A stretch of 64,000 nucleotides of DNA, taken from the NCBI GenBank assembly GCA_023525975.1, contig CM042018.1:103656001-103720000 (forward strand), read 5' to 3'. A program made the translations under genes and the position numbers. Shown piece after piece: positions 43,820-56,335 of the stretch (position 1 is its first letter; each line of letters begins with the position of its first letter). Below the pieces are notes generated by a model. That model worked only from the letters and a program-made list of their open reading frames with translations. It was not told the DNA's origin and ran no database searches. The stretch comes from Smallanthus sonchifolius. Taxonomy: Eukaryota > Streptophyta > Magnoliopsida > Asterales > Asteraceae.

Positions 43820-43883
43820 TGTGACACCTCAGAAATTTTTTTTTAATTTTCGGGACGAAAATTCTTTCAACTAGTGGATGATG
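43788..43883 (+). repeat. Duplicated 3' terminal region (PPT) of element C
   Basis: TTTTCGGGACGAAAATTCTT, TCAACTAGKGGATGATGTGACA occurs twice back to back, separated by CCTCAGAAATTTTTTTTTAA. The first copy is followed by TGTGACACCTCAG, which looks like the start of a different LTR; the second leads into the real LTR at 43884. Confidence 0.75.
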
Positions 43884-46690
43884 TGACAATCCGAACTTTT
43901 TAGGTTAACTCCGTAACCAAATCCAGTTATATACTAACCTAGTTACCTAATGCAAACCTCAGGGACTAATTCTGTCATTATTCAAACTCAAACTACAAGA
44001 CTAATTGTGTAATTAGCCCAAACTCAATCCTAATTGACTTTGTAAAGTCAAAATCCAATATTCAAGTTTCTGTTGACTTTGTAAGTCAACTAACCATGTG
44101 TTTAACTCAATTCAAACCCCAGGGACCAATTCTGTCTATTTCTAAACTTTAAAACAGAAAAACAGAGGGACTAATCCTGTATTTTGCCCAACCTCGATTT
44201 CGTTGACTTTAGAAAGTCAACCCGACTATGCTTGAGTCCAATTCGCATGATATGATCGTTTCTATGTGAAATTGTAACTGCTATTGCTTAATTAATGACA
44301 TTAACGGTCATAATCATCAAATAAAACACCATCATTGACGAATTAAACCGATTAATGGCCAATTATGGCATAACCGTCGATACCATGATCGTATATCCAT
44401 CGAATTCGACAAATCATTGTATCACTCTCACAATTGAACACTCTGCGCACTCTAAACGAACGTATTTGAAGCTGTTTCACACCTCATTTTGGTCGGAGCT
44501 GCAGCAGGAGCCACCAGAAAGCAAGAATAAGCCGACGTATCTGAGTTTTGGTAGATCACTGTCAACCCGTCATCCAATTTGGTAATTGAAACTCCTATCA
44601 CCTTCGTTTTCATCTATAGAACAGAAGCCCTAACCTTTTAGGGGCTGATATCATTGAATTGATCATGAACCCAATTGTAGGGTTCATGTGAAACCAGTTT
44701 AATCGAACTCCATCTCGGACCTTGTTTAAATTCAATTAAATAACATCGTTAGAATCACAAAACCTTGTTTGTTGATAACCCTATGCTAATTTAATCTCGT
44801 AACATCGATTTGTTCATGATCTGGAAACTAGGGTTTATTCATAATCAGATTTGGGGTTTTTGATCTTAGACACAACGTAAATGAAATCAAACTACATCCA
44901 CAGATTCGAAATGATCTAATTAACAAAAACCCAATGATTCTAGCAACTTCTATTATTAAAATCCTCTGAATTGATTTTGTGTTCTTAACTAAGGTTTCAG
45001 ACCTTCTCTCAGTAATTAAACGATCTTTGGACCGGTTTATGTGGGAGGAAGAACACAAGAGTCTGTTTGTTATATACAATTCGATCCGGGTATTTGTGCG
45101 ATACCCTAGCGGGTGGAGATGGTTAAGTGTGTGTGCTTGTGTGGGAGAGACCCGGGTTCGAGTCTCTCCACACCCTTTTATTTTTAAAACACTTTCTGAT
45201 TACTATTTTAATATAAAAACAATACCCCATATTATTATATTCATATTATTATATTAATATATTAATGTGTTCTACACTCGTAAAACCACCTGTAGGCTCG
45301 TGTTTGGTTTGTAACCCTTTTTCATTAAAAATACCCACTTTTAAAATAATATATTTATATTATTTTCAAACCCTGATTTTGAATAAATAATATATTTATA
45401 TTATTTTTAACCCGTGACTCCAATTAAAAATAATATATATTTATATATTATTTTCACCTCGTTTATAAATTTCGTGTAACGTTTCAAACTATTAAATAAT
45501 ATAATTATTTATATTATTTACCCTCGGTTATACACTCGAATAAAAATAATATATTTATTATTTTTGCCACATAAATGATTATTTTATTAGTCCTACAAAC
45601 TTAAAATAATATATATATTTATATTATTTTTCTAATCATGATTTAAATGGTACAACTACACGAATATTTATTTATTAATTTTATTCATAATTAGAAACTC
45701 TCGACACGAAACATATTTATCTTAATAATTATATTAAGAATTCCTTATTCCCGTGGACACGTTCGTGGATTCGTTGATCCTTAGAATGTTTTAAAACGTT
45801 CAAATCTTCCGTGTCGTCGTCACAAATCTCATGTGTCCCTAATTGTTATGTTTATGAATTTAGGGCATACGTAAGTCGTTGTAGGCTAACACTTGTGTAC
45901 CAAATCTCATACTTGTGTGATACTATCTACTACGCAACGCAGGTGAGTTTCACGGCCCCATTTACTGTTTTTATTTGGGGGAGAAAACATGTCACAACAA
46001 TTATGGTTATTGTTCTCATATGATATCACTGTTGAGACTAAGCGTAACACACTATCATTGAAAAGTCCTCACACACATCTGACCGTTAATATGAACTTAG
46101 CGAGGGAATGTTTGGTAGTACTACTGGGTTTGACAAGCCCCACCCGCGTTAGTCGCGCTAACTCGATTGGAGGTCGAACGGGTGAAATATTGGCCTAAAC
46201 ACTTTGCAAGGGTTGATAGACCTGGCGGGAGGCAAACAAACACATCAGTCAGCTTCGGTTGCGAGCGCTTTAGTAAAACATGAACATAGGCTAGATACCT
46301 ATTGATATGCATATTGAATTCATATAATCTGTTAAACGTTTCTATTACTTTGTTGAAACCTGTGAACTCACCAACCTAGTGTTGACTCGTTTTCTTACAT
46401 GTTTTCTCAGGACGGTAAGCAAGTGCACGTTAGGGCATGAATGGTGTCTTAATGATTTCTATCATTGCATTTCAACTTTAAACACTTACTATAACTTCTG
46501 TCTTTATTTAGACTTGGGCGCGTTTGTTTTGCGCATTTACTTTTGTAACGCTTCCTCACATTTACTCTGAACTTATATGTTATGACATTTTAAGTCCCAT
46601 ATAGTGTCGTTTGATGTAACTGATGTCTGAGATCCTAGTGTGTCACTTCCCAAACGGTAAAACTCCATTAGTTGAATTTGGGGTGTGACA
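43884..46690 (+). repeat. 3' LTR of element C
   Basis: 2807 bp, colinear with 35233-38142 apart from one deletion of about 110 bp near 45030 and small indels. It is followed by a second PBS rather than by flanking DNA. Confidence 0.9.
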
Positions 46691-46911
46691 GATTGGTATC
46701 AGAGCCATTGGTTATAGAGAACTAGGACGGCATACTAGACTATAGCAACACACATTAGTTACTCAACTTAGATATCTATCCAGGCACTTACTCCTTATGT
46801 TTCAGGATCATGTCTACCCCGCCTGCTTCACCACCAGCTATCCAGGAGCATGATGTTCCTACATCCCATAAGTAGAGCCAATGAGACGTCGGCTCGAACC
46901 GATTAATTATT
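46691..46911 (+). mobile_element. Second, truncated leader of element C fused to element D integrase
   Basis: After the 3' LTR the sequence repeats the C leader: PBS, then MSTPPASPPAIQEHDVPT start context with a 1-nt loss. It stops within about 60 bp of the leader ORF (CGGCTCGAACCGATT). The next bases are D integrase read on the minus strand. So the array is LTR-internal-LTR-leader, ending at a non-homologous junction at about 46905-46912. Confidence 0.8.
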
Positions 46912-49189
46912 GCAATAAACAAAAAAGTTTCTGATGTTCTGCCTTTACTTGAGCGCAAGTAAGACATTTTTCAACATATATGGAAATATCTTTCTTCATG
47001 CCAATCCGCCAGTAATTGTCCTTCAGATTTTTATACATCTTGTCACTTCCTGGGTGCATCATATATTTTGATTTATGTGCTTCTTCGAGTATTCTTTCCC
47101 GAAGATTTCCGGTGATCGAAACCCAGATTCGTGTATTCAGACGGAGTATTTCATTGTTTCCTTTAGTTAATTGTTTAATCATACTCTCTATTCCTTCTTG
47201 TTCCAAGTCTTTATCTGTTTGAACAGAATGTTGAGCATCTTTTATTTGAGACATGAGATCTACACGAATTTCAAGTCTGAGAGCACGAACCCGTTTAGGT
47301 TTCTCTCTTTCTTTTCTACTTAAGGCATCTGCAACAATATTTTCCTTACCTTCGTGGTAACAGATTTCACAATCGTAGTCACTTAAGATCTCTAACCATC
47401 TTCTTTGTCTCATGTTTAATTCTTTCTGACCAAAGATTTATTTCAAACTCTTATGGTCAGTATAAACTGTAAATCTAACTCCATAGAGATAGTGTCTCCA
47501 TAATTTCAGGGCAAAATTATGGCACCTAGCTCTAGATCATGAGTTTATAGTTCTTTTCATGAGTCTTTAACTGACGAGAGGCATAGGCAATAACTTTGTT
47601 TTTCTGCATTAACACACAACCTAGACCGTTGTGAGAAGCATCACAATAGACAACAAAGTTTTCATTACCATCTAGCAAAGCCAGTATCGGTGCATGAGTT
47701 AGTTTCTCTTTTAGTGTTTAGAAAGCTTCTTCTTGCTTTGTTCCCCATTCATACTTTACATTCTTATGACTTAAAGTAGTAAGAGGAACTGTAATCTTTG
47801 AGAAATTCTGAATAAATCGTCTGTAGTATCCTACCAGACCCACGAAACTACGGACTTCTGTCGGAGACTTAGGAATTTCCCATTTAGATATAGCTTCAAT
47901 TTTGGATGGGTCTACTTGAATACCTTCTGCATTCACTATATGACCCAGAAATTGTACTTTTCTAAGCCAAAATTCATATTTAGAGAATTTAGCATACAAT
48001 TTCTCCTTTCTCAGAAGTTCAAGTATTGTTCTGAGATAATTTCCATGATCTTCTGCATTTCTAGAATAAATAAGTATATCGTCAATGAAGACAATCACAA
48101 ATTTATCTAGATAGGGTTTACAGATACGATTCATCATATCCATAAACGCGGCAGGAGCATTAGTAAGTCCAAACGGCATAACCGTGAACTCATAATGTCC
48201 ATATCTGGTTCGAAAAGCAGTTTTAGAAATATCTTCTTCTTGAACTTTCAGTTGGTGATATCCTGATCGAAGATCTATTTTTGAAAAATGGCAAGCGTCT
48301 TGTAATTGATCAAACAGATCATCGATTCTAGGAAGAGGATAACGGTTTTTAATCGTTACTTTGTTTAGCTCCCGGTAATCAATGCACATCCACATTGTAC
48401 CGTATTTCTTTTTAACGAAAAGAATTGGAGCACCCCAAGGAGATGAACTTGGGCGAATGAATCCTTTCTCCAGTAATTCATCCAATTATGTTTTCAAATC
48501 TTTCATTTCAGTTGGGGCTAGACGGTATGGAGCTTTAGCAATAGGAGCCATTCCTGACACAAGATTGATTTTGAATTCGACTTCTCTTTTGGATGGCGTA
48601 CCAGGCAATTCATCTGGAAATACGTTTGCATAATCAGCTACTACCGGTACATCTTCAATCTTCTTTTCTTTTGTACTGGTAGAAATCTGAACCAAGTATG
48701 CAATGCATCCCTTCTGAAGGCATTTAGTTGCTTTCAGCATTGAAATGATTCCCAGAGGTTGATTTTGTCTGTCGCCGTAGATTTTTAAAGGTTTTTCAGA
48801 AGGAATCTGGACTTCTATGGCCTTTTTATCACAAAGGATATGGGCTCGGTTACTGGCTAACCAATCCATTCCTAAGACAACATCAAATCCTGCTAATGTC
48901 ATAGATATTAATCGTACATGTAAGATGTTTCCTGATATTGTGATAACACAGTCATTTAGAAATTCAGAAAATTTAATAAGATTTCCTTCAACCGTCTCTA
49001 CTTCATACATCTTATCTAATGGAACTAAAGGCTTGTTTAATAGATTACATAATTTATAATCTATAAAACTTAAATTTACACCAGAGTCAAATAATACTCT
49101 AGCATAAATATTGTCAATGAGGAATGTACCAGTGACTGCATCTGGACCAGTTGCAGCATCACGAGTATTAAGTATGAAAGCTCGTACAT
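46907..49189 (-). pseudogene. pol of element D (PR-RT-RH-INT N-part)
   Basis: Minus strand. Protease: VLFDSGVNLSFI at about 49100, then FDVVLGMDWLASNRAHILCD. RT: GFIRPSSSPWGAPILFVKK, DYRELNKVTIKNRYPLPRID, MPFGLTNAPAAFMDM, intact FIDDILIYSRN, SPTEVRSFVGLVGYYRRFIQ. RNase H is damaged between 47718 and 47413, with stops and shifts. It resumes at MRQRRWLEILSDYDCEI and ENIVADALSRKE. The integrase zinc region EEAHKSKYMMHPG...CLTCAQVKAEHQK is complete (HHCC), and the sequence ends there at the junction with C, so the DDE core is missing. Confidence 0.86.
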
Positions 49190-49839
49190 TTTTCTTGTTT
49201 CCTCCATTGGCTTTGCCCTACTAGATCCTGCTTGATTAAGCTTTGGGCAGGTTGATTTAAAATGGTCAATCTCTCCACAATTGAAACAGGAGATATTTCT
49301 CTTCTTTGGGCAGTTTTCAAAGACGTGCCCATTCTGCTTACAAAAATGGCAATAATATTTCTTGAAGAAGCATTATCCAGTATGCCTCTTCTTACCAATC
49401 TTGCATTCTGAGATGGAAGAATTAAATCCTCCTTTGACAGGCTGATTTCTTTTCTTCCAAGGAGAATTATTTTTCTGATTTTCCGTAGCCCTCTTGGCCA
49501 ATTCACTTGCCTTCCCTTCTTCTTGTTTTCTTATCATACCGTCAGTTAGGATTCCTCCTAGTTGTACGGCGGATGCAATGGTCTGAGGCATAGTAGCCTT
49601 AACCATATCTCTGATTTCTTCAGCCAAACCCCAAATATATCTTTTAATTAGATTGGGTTCGGGGGTAGATAAATGTGGAACCAAACGAGCATACTCAAAC
49701 ATTTTGGAGACATACTCCTGATGTTTAGTTCCTTCCATACGAAGATTTAAAATTTTGGTTTCAATTCTTTCTCTTTCATTTATGGGACAGAATCTTTGAA
49801 TTACCATCTCTTTGAATTCTTCCCATTCCATGGCATAGG
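49190..49839 (-). pseudogene. gag C-terminal part of element D
   Basis: Minus strand. It continues the capsid after the E insertion: MEWEEFKEMVIQRFCPINER, KILNLRMEGTKHQEYVSKMF, PNLIKRYIWGLAEEIRDMV. The frame then breaks (stop after KIGKKRHTG). In the shifted frame two CCHC knuckles are clear: CHFCKQNGHVFENC and CFNCGEIDHFKSTC. Confidence 0.83.
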
Positions 49840-51070
49840 AGTGACCAAAGTTTCATGTATTAAGAGGTGCAATATGTTATATTTATGCAATTTGATATGT
49901 GGAATACAAAGGTTTTGTGTAGCCGTGCATGTGCAGGTGTTGGAAGCTTAAAGTATGATTTTGGAAGATATTAGGCGAGAGATGCAAGAGTCGGAAGAGA
50001 CACGGAGAAAACGGGGCAAAATGCAGGTCCAGCGTAAGCCTACGCCTACTGGCGTAAGCCTACGCCACCAGCGTAAGCTTACGCCCTTACAGCGTAGGCC
50101 TACGCCTAAGTAATTTCTTCACAGCAAGCATCAGGGGACCGGCGTAGGCCTACGCCCTCCCAGCGTAAGCCTACGCTGGTTACGTTTTCTAGACGCGAAT
50201 TTTCGGGAAATAGCCGATTTTGAGGTTTAATTGGAGGTTTCTTCCCCAAATTGAGGGGAAGCTTTTACACCACAGTTCTTGGGGCGATTTTGGAGTTCTT
50301 GGGAGACTAGAAACACGATTCCAACATCAAATTTAAGATTGATACCCGAAAGATTGAAGGATTGAAGATGATTTCCACCACCATGAGCGGCTAATCCACC
50401 GGTAATCATTCCCGGGTGGATTGTTTGTAAGTTTTTAGGGTTTTATCATGTGCTAGCTTTGAGAAACAATTCTTGTAATCGTTTGGTTTGAAACACTTGA
50501 ATCTTTGTGTTTAGTATGGTTATGAACTCACATGAGTCGATAAATTCTTGCACCATTGACCCCGTTAGATGATAATTGCTATGAACTTTGATTTATGTTG
50601 AATCTATTGATTAATCTAATTCTATATTGCATACATTTGTCTCGATTTCATTCGTGAATATTGTTTTACACTATTTGCCGATGATGTATGAATGTTGATG
50701 TTCTTGGTTAGATTTGGTTAATTAGATTTGAATAACCATTCGATTGTTTGAACTCAAATGTTGGTGTGATAATCCCTAATTATTTGTGAGCTTGAAACCC
50801 GGGTGTGATACCCTTTTTAATTATTGTTTACAACTTAAACCGTTTTGTTTGGTACTTGATTTGTTTGTTGAGTTTATAAAGTTTTCACTTAAATAATTGA
50901 TTGTGTTTGGTCAGAAAGACCCGTTGTAACTTCATAATTTGCATTGTTAATTGAAGTTGAGCACCGACCACAAACTCTTCGTGGTTCGACACCCTTCTTA
51001 CCCTAACTAGTTTAAGGTGATTAGGACACTCTATTTCTTTATCTTTGACCGGTCCCTTCGACACCGATCA
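49840..51070 (+). repeat. 5' LTR of element E
   Basis: 1231 bp, ending ACCGATCA. It contains six GCGTARGCYTACGC dyads (50031-50177). A 60-codon reverse frame at 50227-50409 is repeated in the other LTR and is not a gene. Confidence 0.92.
50031..50177. promoter_or_regulatory. Six GCGTARGCYTACGC dyads in the 5' LTR of E
   Basis: Units at 50031, 50051, 50070, 50091, 50141 and 50162. GGCGTAGGCCTACGCC at 50141-50156 is a perfect 16-bp palindrome; the others differ by one or two bases. Two CpGs per unit. Role unknown; could be DNA-binding sites or RNA kissing-loop structures. Confidence 0.6.
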
Positions 51071-51075
51071 AATTT

Positions 51076-51093
51076 TGGCGCCGTTGCCGGGGA
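51076..51093 (+). other. Primer binding site, element E (tRNA-Asp type)
   Basis: TGGCGCCGTTGCCGGGGA five bases after the LTR end; the known Athila-type priming sequence. Confidence 0.88.
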
Positions 51094-51224
51094 GTGTGTG
51101 CGCTTGGTGTTTTATTTTTAATTGACTCGTGTTACTATTTGTTACTTGTTTTGTTTAGTTAATCTTCTTCTATTTTTGTGTTACGCGTGGTGTTTATTTG
51201 TGTGTGCAGGTGACAGATTAGTGC

Positions 51225-53584
51225 ATGCGTACCCGTTCATCCGGGAGGACTTCACCGCTTGTATTTGAACCAGAAATTGAGAGGATAGCAAGGCAAAACC
51301 GAACCCAACAACAACAAAATTTACAACCTATTTCATCGGAACCATCATCCATAGATGGTCGAAGCAGTCATTCTGGAACTAGCATAAGAAACCGTGGCCC
51401 AACTCCAAACAGAGGCCCTATCCCTAACCGCCCACCAACTCCACCTCACCGAACCCCAACCCCATCCATACCTATCAATAACAACCAACCCCGTGGTTCG
51501 GGTCCAGTTCAACAAAACCGACCCGTTAACATCCATACCAATACCACATACCAAGGAAGAAGGGGACCACAACAAAATCAAACCCCTCCCGGAAACATCT
51601 TTGGAACTCAACCAAGTAACGAAAATGAGAACGAGGGTTGGGAGGATGAAGATGGTGAATATTTTGGGTATGATGATAATGAAGATATTGGGAATGGTGA
51701 AGGGTTTGGAGATTATGAGTATGAAGATGGTGAGAGGAGCCAATATGGAGAGTATAACGAGGGGCAAGGCTTTGGAGAGGAAGAAGAGGTGAATTATGTT
51801 CACCAAAGGGTGAGACAACCAATGGGTCGAACAGTTCGACCAGAGAGATTTGGGTATCCTCCTAGACAGGAAGGGAGGAGAGCTACTGGGGGCTACAATA
51901 ATGAAAACCGAAGACAACCGGTAGCCCCTATGGGTGGAGTTAATGGTCGTTTTCGACCGGCTATTTCGGAGAATGCTTCTCCAATTGTTCCACCAATTCC
52001 AGGAATGAGGAGGTTCAAGTCAAGACCGAATTACATCAATGTCCTTCCACATTTTCATGGTATGGTCACCGAAGAACCATACACCCATTTAGCCGAGTTT
52101 GCTGCCATCTGTAGCACAATTGGGGATGAGAATTTTGATCAAAGCGAAGTCAAACTTAGACTTTTCCAGTTTTCTCTAAAAGATCGAGCAAAGCAATGGT
52201 TCATCACATTGCCGGCCAATAGCATCCACACATGGGATGAAATGCAACAAGTCTTTTTGGATGAGTACTATTCGGTTGCGAAGACAGATGACTCCCGAAT
52301 TGAGATTCGGACCTTTCAACAACAAACGGGTGAGCCTTTACATGAAGCTTTTACACGCTTCAAGAGTTGTTGAGGAAATGCCCCCACCATCAAATTGAGT
52401 TGTGGGAATTGGTAAAATGTTTTGTGGATGGTTTGACTCAAGAGGAGAGGAAGTACTTGAAGTCCACAAGTAATGGGACATTGTTGTCTAATCCCGAAGA
52501 AGATGATTGGGATTTCTTAGAAAGAATGAGCCAAAGTTCTAAAGCCGAGGCATCGGCTAGCCGAAGAGCCAAACACGCAATTTCTAAGTCCGTCCCAGAT
52601 TATGATACAAAAGAGAGGTTAGCATCTATGGAGAGAGAACTGGCATTGTTGAGGAAAGGCGAAAAGAAAGAAGTAGCGGGAGTAAAAGCTCGATTCGACG
52701 TTTGTGAAGATTGTGGAGATATAGGTCACAAAACAATGGAGTGCCCATTTCAAGAAGGGAGGCAAGAAGAGGTGAATCAAGTGTATGGTGAGAGGAAACA
52801 ATATGACATGAACTCAAACACCTATCATCCGGGGTTGAGAAACCATCCTAACTTCAAGTATGGGAACGCCGCAAACCAAATGAACCCCAACTTTCAAGGT
52901 GCGAATCAAAACACCTCATCAACCTCATATCAACCGCGTCAACAAGGGAACTACAATTCGGGTGGTTATCAAAGGGGTTCTTATAACAATAACCGGAACA
53001 CAAATTACCCCCCAAGGAATTACAATCAAGATCACCAACAACAAAATGGGTCATCAGGGGGAGATGATGCGGTTAACTCAAAGTTGGATGCACTATTAGA
53101 GATGATGAAAGAATCAAAGAAGGAGAATGAAGTGAGGGACAAGTCGTTTGTGGCATTGGAAAGACAAGTGGGTCAAATGGCCGAAGAAATATCTTTGCTA
53201 AAGCAAGGTGGAGGGAGGCTACCGAGTAACACTACATTAAACCCGCAACATCAAGGATCGAGTTCAACCAATGCAAATGTAAGTAAAGTTACGGTTCTTC
53301 GTAATGGTAAGGTTATCGATAATAAAGTCGAGTCTCCACCACAATTGGTTGAAGGGGTGGTGGAGGATGTTATTGAGGGTGAGGAAAGTGAAGGCGAAGT
53401 GGAATTTGTTAATGAAAAAAAACCAATTACTCAAAATCTTGAAAAAATTAAACCGGTTTTTAGAGATGAGTCACCTATTGCTAAAAGAAAGGATATGACG
53501 GGTGGTTCTGTTCCTTATCCAGAGGCATTAGTTAAACCATTTAAAGCAAAAATAGTAAATAAAAGAGGACCACAACAAGAATAA
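51225..53584 (+). pseudogene. gag of element E, one frameshift
   Basis: Frame 1 (51225-52373) holds a Pro/Asn/Gln-rich N-terminus, an acidic middle (ENEGWEDEDGEYFGYDDNED) and the capsid domain (ICSTIGDENFDQSEVKLRLF, DRAKQWFITLPANSIHTWDE). A single-base loss at about 52365 moves the reading to 52367-53584, which carries LRKCPHHQIELWELVKCFVD, the zinc knuckle CEDCGDIGHKTMEC and a coiled-coil-like segment (LLEMMKESKKENEVRDKSFV). A TAA at 53582-53584 precedes pol in the same frame. Confidence 0.85.
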
Positions 53585-56335
53585 ATGTGGGAGATGTTTA
53601 GATAGGTTAAAATTAACATACCCCTTTTGGATGTCATTAAACAAATTTCAGCTTACGCAAAGTACTTGAAAGAATTGTGTACACAAAAGCGGAATCATAA
53701 ATTCCCAAAGAAACTTGATGTAACCGCTAATGTGAATGCTATTCTATCGGGTGCTCTTCCACCTAAACTACAAGATCCTGGGGCGCCTATTATATCTATT
53801 CAAGTAGGTGATTTCAAAATAAAAAGGGCACTCCTAGATCTTGGAGCTAGTGTTAGTATTCTTCCGGGAAGCCTTTATGACCAATATGATTTTGGCCCTC
53901 TTAGGAAGGCCGATACTACCGTGGTCTTGGCCGACTTAACCCCTAAGCTCCCCCGAGGAATATTGACTGATGTTATTGTAAAGGTGGAAGATTTTTATTT
54001 CCCAGTGGACTTTCTAGTGTTGGATTATGTCTCTTCCGATAGAACAAAACAACCTACGGTTATCCTTGGTCGGCCATTTCTGGCAACCGCAAATGCCCAA
54101 ATTAATTGCCGAAGTGGAACGGTTGACATGACATTTGGGAACCGAAAGTTGAGATTAAATGTTTTTTCACATATCTCTAACTCTCTGGTCAACGATGAAT
54201 GCTTTATGGCGGACATTGTTGACGGGTACATTCCTCTTTGCGATGTTATTGTAAACAAGGATGGCACCACAGAGACATGCTTTTCATGTGACAGGTTACA
54301 GGTTGAGACAAGCAGGGAACTCGAAGAAGAAGAAAAGAGGGTTGAAGCAATGGCAATTAAGGATGGGAGACCACCGTGGACTCACCAAGTGGAAAGCTTG
54401 CCCGAACACATTGACACAAAGTTGAAGCCATCTTTGGAGCAACCCCTAAAGGTCGAGTTGAAGGATTTGCCAAAGAACCTCAAGTATGCTTTTGTAGGAG
54501 AAAACGACACTCTCCCGGTGATCATTGCATCAGATTTGACAAAGGAACAAGAGGAGGCTTTGATGAAGGTGTTAGGCGCCCATAAGGCGGCAATTGGATG
54601 GAGTATTGCGGATTTGAAGGGTATTAGTCCCTCGATTGTTATGCACAAGATTGTTACAGATCAAGTCGTTGCACCATCTCACGATGCACAAAGGCGGTTA
54701 AATCCAAATATGCGGGAAGTCGTGAAGAAGGAAGTTCTCAAGTGGTTGGACGCCGGCATCGTTTACCCAATTTCTGATAGTACATGGGTGAGTCCAACGC
54801 AAACCGTGCCCAAAAAGGCGGGTATTCAAGTCGTCAAGAACGACTCAGGTGAGGAAGTAGCCACTCGGCCGGTAACCGGGTGGCGGATTTGTATTGATTA
54901 CAGGAAATTAAATGCAGCTACTTCAAAAGTTCATTTCCCATTGCCGTTCATTGATCAAATTGTGGAAAAACTCGCAGGTCAGAAATATTACTGTTTTCTT
55001 GATGGCTATTCGGGTTATAATCAAATTGCTATACATCCCGAGGATCAGCATAAGACAACATTTACTTGTCCATATGGCACTTTTGCATTTAGGCGAATGC
55101 CGTTTGGACTATGTAATGCCCCCGCCACCTTCCAAAGGTGTATGATGAGTATCTTTTCAGATATGGTGGGGGAGTCTTTAGAGATTTTTATGGATGATTT
55201 TTCCATTTTTAGTACATCTTTTGATTCATGTTTGAACCAGTTGGAAAAAGTTTTAAAAAGGTGTGTTGAAACCAATTTGGTCTTGAGTTGGGAAAAGAGT
55301 CATTTTATGGTCCAAGAAGGAATAGTTTTGGGTCATGTGATTTCGAGTCGTGGGATTGAGGTAGACCATGCGAAAGTTCAAGTTATATCTACTTTACCTC
55401 ATCCCACGAATGTTAAAGGCATTAGATCATTTTTGGGGCATGCGGGGTTTTATAGGAGGTTTATTAAGGGTTTTAGCTCAATAACGAAACCATTATGTAA
55501 CTTACTTTTAAAAGATGCACCGTATGTTTTTGATGATGAATGTATCCATGCTTTTAACATTTTGAAACAAAAATTGGTGGAGGCCCCAATCTTACAATCG
55601 CCAAATTGGTCACTTCCTTTTGAAATCATGTGTGATGCTAGTGACTATGCGGTTGGGGCCGTGTTGGGACAACGGGTTGAGAAGAAACCCGTTGCCATAT
55701 ATTATGCAAGTAAAACTCTTTCGGATGCTCAATTGAATTATACCACAACCGAAAAAGAATTACTCGCAGTAGTATATGCGTTAGACAAGTTTAGGTCCTA
55801 TATATGGGGAAGCAAAATTATTATCTATTCTGATCACAGTGCTGTCAGGTACCTCATGGAGAAAAAGGATGCTAAACCAAGACTCATAAGGTGGATCTTG
55901 TTGTTGCAAGAATTTGATGTGGAGATCCGTGATAAAAAGGGGAGTGAGAATGTGGTAGCTGATCACTTATCAAGGATCATGGTTGATGATGAAGAGTCCA
56001 TGATAGCGATAAATGAATCATTCCCTGATGAGCATATTATGTCTGTTTCATCTGTACCTTGGTTTGCTAATATTGTAATTTTTTTGGCAACAGGTGCAAT
56101 CCCGAGTCATTGGGTAAAGAAGAAGAAAGTCCATTTTCTATCCCAAGTAAAGCAATACATTTGGGAAGAACCGGAGTTATTTAAAGTGGGAGCGGATCAA
56201 ATGATTAGACGATGTGTGCCAAATGAGGAAATTCCAAGTGTGCTAGCACATGTGCACTCTTATGCATGTGGAGGCCATTTCAGTGGCCAAAAGACATGAC
56301 ACAAAATTCTTGCATGTGGTCTTTTCTGGCCAACT
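53585..56335 (+). pseudogene. Protease, RT and RNase H of element E
   Basis: The frame after gag has TAG at 53603-53605 and then runs open to 56296 (about 890 codons). Protease ALLDLGASVSILP lies at about residues 69-80 of that frame. RT: WRICIDYRKLNAATSK, FRRMPFGLCNAPATFQRCM and intact FMDDFSIF at about residue 521. RNase H: IMCDASDYAVGAVLGQ, TEKELLAVVYALDKFR, IYSDHSAVRYLM, ENVVADHLSRI. A TGA at 56297-56299 falls in the integrase zinc region. All catalytic aspartates seen in RT and RNase H are kept, so this is the best-preserved pol here. Confidence 0.87.

Larger units (their letters stand above)
35233..46690 (+). mobile_element. Element C: long-LTR Ty3/gypsy retrotransposon (Tekay-like), degenerate
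   Basis: Two long LTRs (35233-38142 and 43884-46690, starting TGACAATCCG and ending GTGTGACA), Met-type PBS, leader ORF, gag with an intron, PR-RT-RH-INT and a C-terminal chromodomain-like stretch (PIVRVRWNSKRGPEFTWERE). It sits inside the 3' LTR of D. The pol frame has one frameshift and at least nine stops. LTRs near 2.9 kb and this tail suggest the Tekay/Del chromovirus lineage (inference). It continues abnormally at 46691 with a second copy of its own leader. Confidence 0.88.

Noticed and set aside
50031..50177. CRISPR-like repeats separated by short spacers
   Set aside because: The units are 16-bp palindromes with uneven short spacers inside a plant LTR; no cas genes and a eukaryotic context.
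51345..51917. 190-codon reverse-strand frame over element E gag
   Set aside because: Antisense shadow; the composition mirrors the Pro/Asn/Glu-rich sense protein.
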